Shown in pieces: positions 24,787-25,847 of a DNA stretch of 25,847 nucleotides; within the stretch, counting starts at the first letter, position 1; every line of letters begins with the position of its first letter. Source of the DNA: Pseudopedobacter sp036379295 (GTDB taxonomy: Bacteria; Bacteroidota; Bacteroidia; Sphingobacteriales; Sphingobacteriaceae); the NCBI GenBank assembly GCA_036379295.1, contig DASVGY010000174.1, forward strand, positions 1 to 25,847, written 5' to 3'. A model generated the notes under the pieces. That model was not told the DNA's origin and did no database searches. It was given only the letters and a program-made list of their open reading frames with translations. A program made the position numbers and the translations under genes.

Positions 24787-25847
24787 TTATTTTCCTCTAC
24801 GTTGCGCTATTATTAAAAGCGTGTAAATCATAATTTTAAAATCTAAAGCAAGCGAACGGTTTTGTATGTAAATAATATCGAATGTTAAGCGTTTAACCAT
24901 TTGCTCTACGTTTTCTGCATAACCAAACTTAACCTGCCCCCATGAAGTTATTCCGGGTAGTACTTTTTGCAATTGTTGGTAGTGTGGGGCTTTTTCAATG
25001 ATTTTATTGATGTAAAACTGCCGTTCTGGGCGAGGGCCAACGATAGACATTTCGCCCTTTAAAACATTAATAAACTGCGGCAGTTCATCTAAACGTAAAC
25101 GACGAAGAAATAACCCAATTTTGGTAACTCTTGGATCGTTGAAACTAGACAACATGGGACCGTTACGTTCTGCATTTGTTACCATGGTTCTAAACTTATA
25201 AATCATAAACGGCCTTCCGTTTTTACCAATTCTTTCTTGTGGGTAAATTACAGGGCCGCCACCCAATTTGATAAATAAGGCAATGATGATGTATAACGGA
25301 CTTAAAATTATCAGAATAACAATGCTCAAAAAATAGTCGACAATGGTTTTAATTACGCGTTGCCAAAACGGCATAAATTGTTGGTATAAAGTAATTAGCG
25401 GGATAGAAAAAAGATAATTTATTTTTACAAATCCAGATACAATATCATAAACATCGGGAATTAGGTGTACAATTATGTTACAGTCTTCCAGCTCATCCAA
25501 CAAAGATTTTAGCAGTAAATGTTGAGAGGTTTCAATTGCTATAATTACTTCCTCTATTTTATGTTCGGTTATTACTTGTTGTAAAGTACTGTTTTTGCCA
25601 AGTTCGGGTAGGTCAAATTGTTGGGTAATAGTTTCTTTCGCATCGATGTTAAAAAAACCGACTATCTTAAAACCTAGAGACTTTTTTTGCTGATTAATTT
25701 CGTCAATAATATTTTTTGCGTTGATTTTACTTCCAATAATTAAAGTATTGAAACCTAATTTTTTATTTTGGATAAGCTTTTTAATCGCCGTAAGGTAACA
25801 TAGCCTAAAAAAAGCAAGGATAACAAAATGAAGTGCAGCTAATTTGA
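24787..25847 (-). CDS. Polyprenyl-phosphate sugar transferase (5' end outside window)
   Basis: 352 residues are visible in one open frame from the right edge to TAA at 24787; the N-terminus, normally several membrane helices, is cut off. Window residues about 36-130 form a Rossmann-like CoA-binding-type domain (IIGSKINAKNIIDEI, VGFFNIDAKE, EEVIIAIET). A membrane helix follows at about 172-194, then the bacterial sugar transferase domain with KFRTM (217-221), RLRLDELPQ (249-257) and VGPRPE (269-274). The C-terminal YIQNRSLALDFKIMIYTLL is typical of WcaJ-like enzymes. It transfers a sugar-1-phosphate from a nucleotide sugar to undecaprenyl phosphate, starting exopolysaccharide or O-antigen repeat synthesis. 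A TTG at 25503 is in frame but not the start. The sugar used is unknown. Confidence 0.92.
   Translation of the reverse strand, partial: KLAALHFVILAFFRLCYLTAIKKLIQNKKLGFNTLIIGSKINAKNIIDEINQQKKSLGFKIVGFFNIDAKETITQQFDLPELGKNSTLQQVITEHKIEEVIIAIETSQHLLLKSLLDELEDCNIIVHLIPDVYDIVSGFVKINYLFSIPLITLYQQFMPFWQRVIKTIVDYFLSIVILIILSPLYIIIALFIKLGGGPVIYPQERIGKNGRPFMIYKFRTMVTNAERNGPMLSSFNDPRVTKIGLFLRRLRLDELPQFINVLKGEMSIVGPRPERQFYINKIIEKAPHYQQLQKVLPGITSWGQVKFGYAENVEQMVKRLTFDIIYIQNRSLALDFKIMIYTLLIIAQRRGK

Noticed and set aside
24787..25503. Sugar transferase taken as a 238-residue protein starting at 25503
   Set aside because: Codon 25503 is TTG and the same frame is open to the window edge, encoding the Rossmann-like domain that belongs in front of the catalytic domain. 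The gene is longer and partial here.

Overview
The window looks like a chromosomal segment from a member of the Bacteroidota, most likely Sphingobacteriaceae (Pedobacter-like). The DNA is AT-rich. It carries a SusC/SusD pair, a DUF4293 gene and a signal-peptide-bearing TPR gene behind gyrA. Promoter-like boxes of the Bacteroidota form TAnnTTTG recur just before genes, and Shine-Dalgarno sequences are essentially absent. The genus is an inference from style, not from a marker search.

Layout. 1-1002 (-): 5' part of a secreted, probably type IX-exported protein that runs off the left edge. 1131-1592 (-): DUF4293 membrane protein, divergent from 1689-4239 (+), truA overlapping an MsbA-type ABC exporter. 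4398-8205 (+): gyrA and a periplasmic TPR protein, closed by a clear terminator. 8262-8566: AT-rich leader. 8567-13028 (+): susC and susD, closed by a second terminator. 13085-13285: no gene, but an imperfect palindromic element resembling intergenic repeats of Bacteroidota. 13286-14248 (-): YihY/BrkB membrane protein. 14342-15811 (-): rpoN. 15959-16342 (+): mscL. 16453-18008 (+): rpmH, rnpA, yidD, tsaB. 18005-21131 (-): an outer-membrane-type protein and an upstream membrane-anchored protein of unknown function. 21225-24089 (+): DUF423 membrane protein directly abutting priA. 24086-25847 (-): small outer-membrane-type protein behind a polyprenyl-phosphate sugar transferase that runs off the right edge.

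Most of the window is housekeeping: tRNA modification (truA, tsaB), DNA topology and replication restart (gyrA, priA), RNase P and ribosome (rpmH, rnpA), sigma-54, an osmotic safety valve and membrane-protein insertion. The accessory content is the envelope set: SusCD nutrient importer, the secreted protein, two barrel-like proteins, the anchored 535-residue protein and exopolysaccharide initiation. I found no CRISPR array, prophage, insertion sequence, tRNA or rRNA, and no convincing new multi-gene system. The items most worth a second look are the palindromic element at 13148-13241, the truA promoter placed almost on its GTG start, and the uncharacterised 18005-21131 pair.
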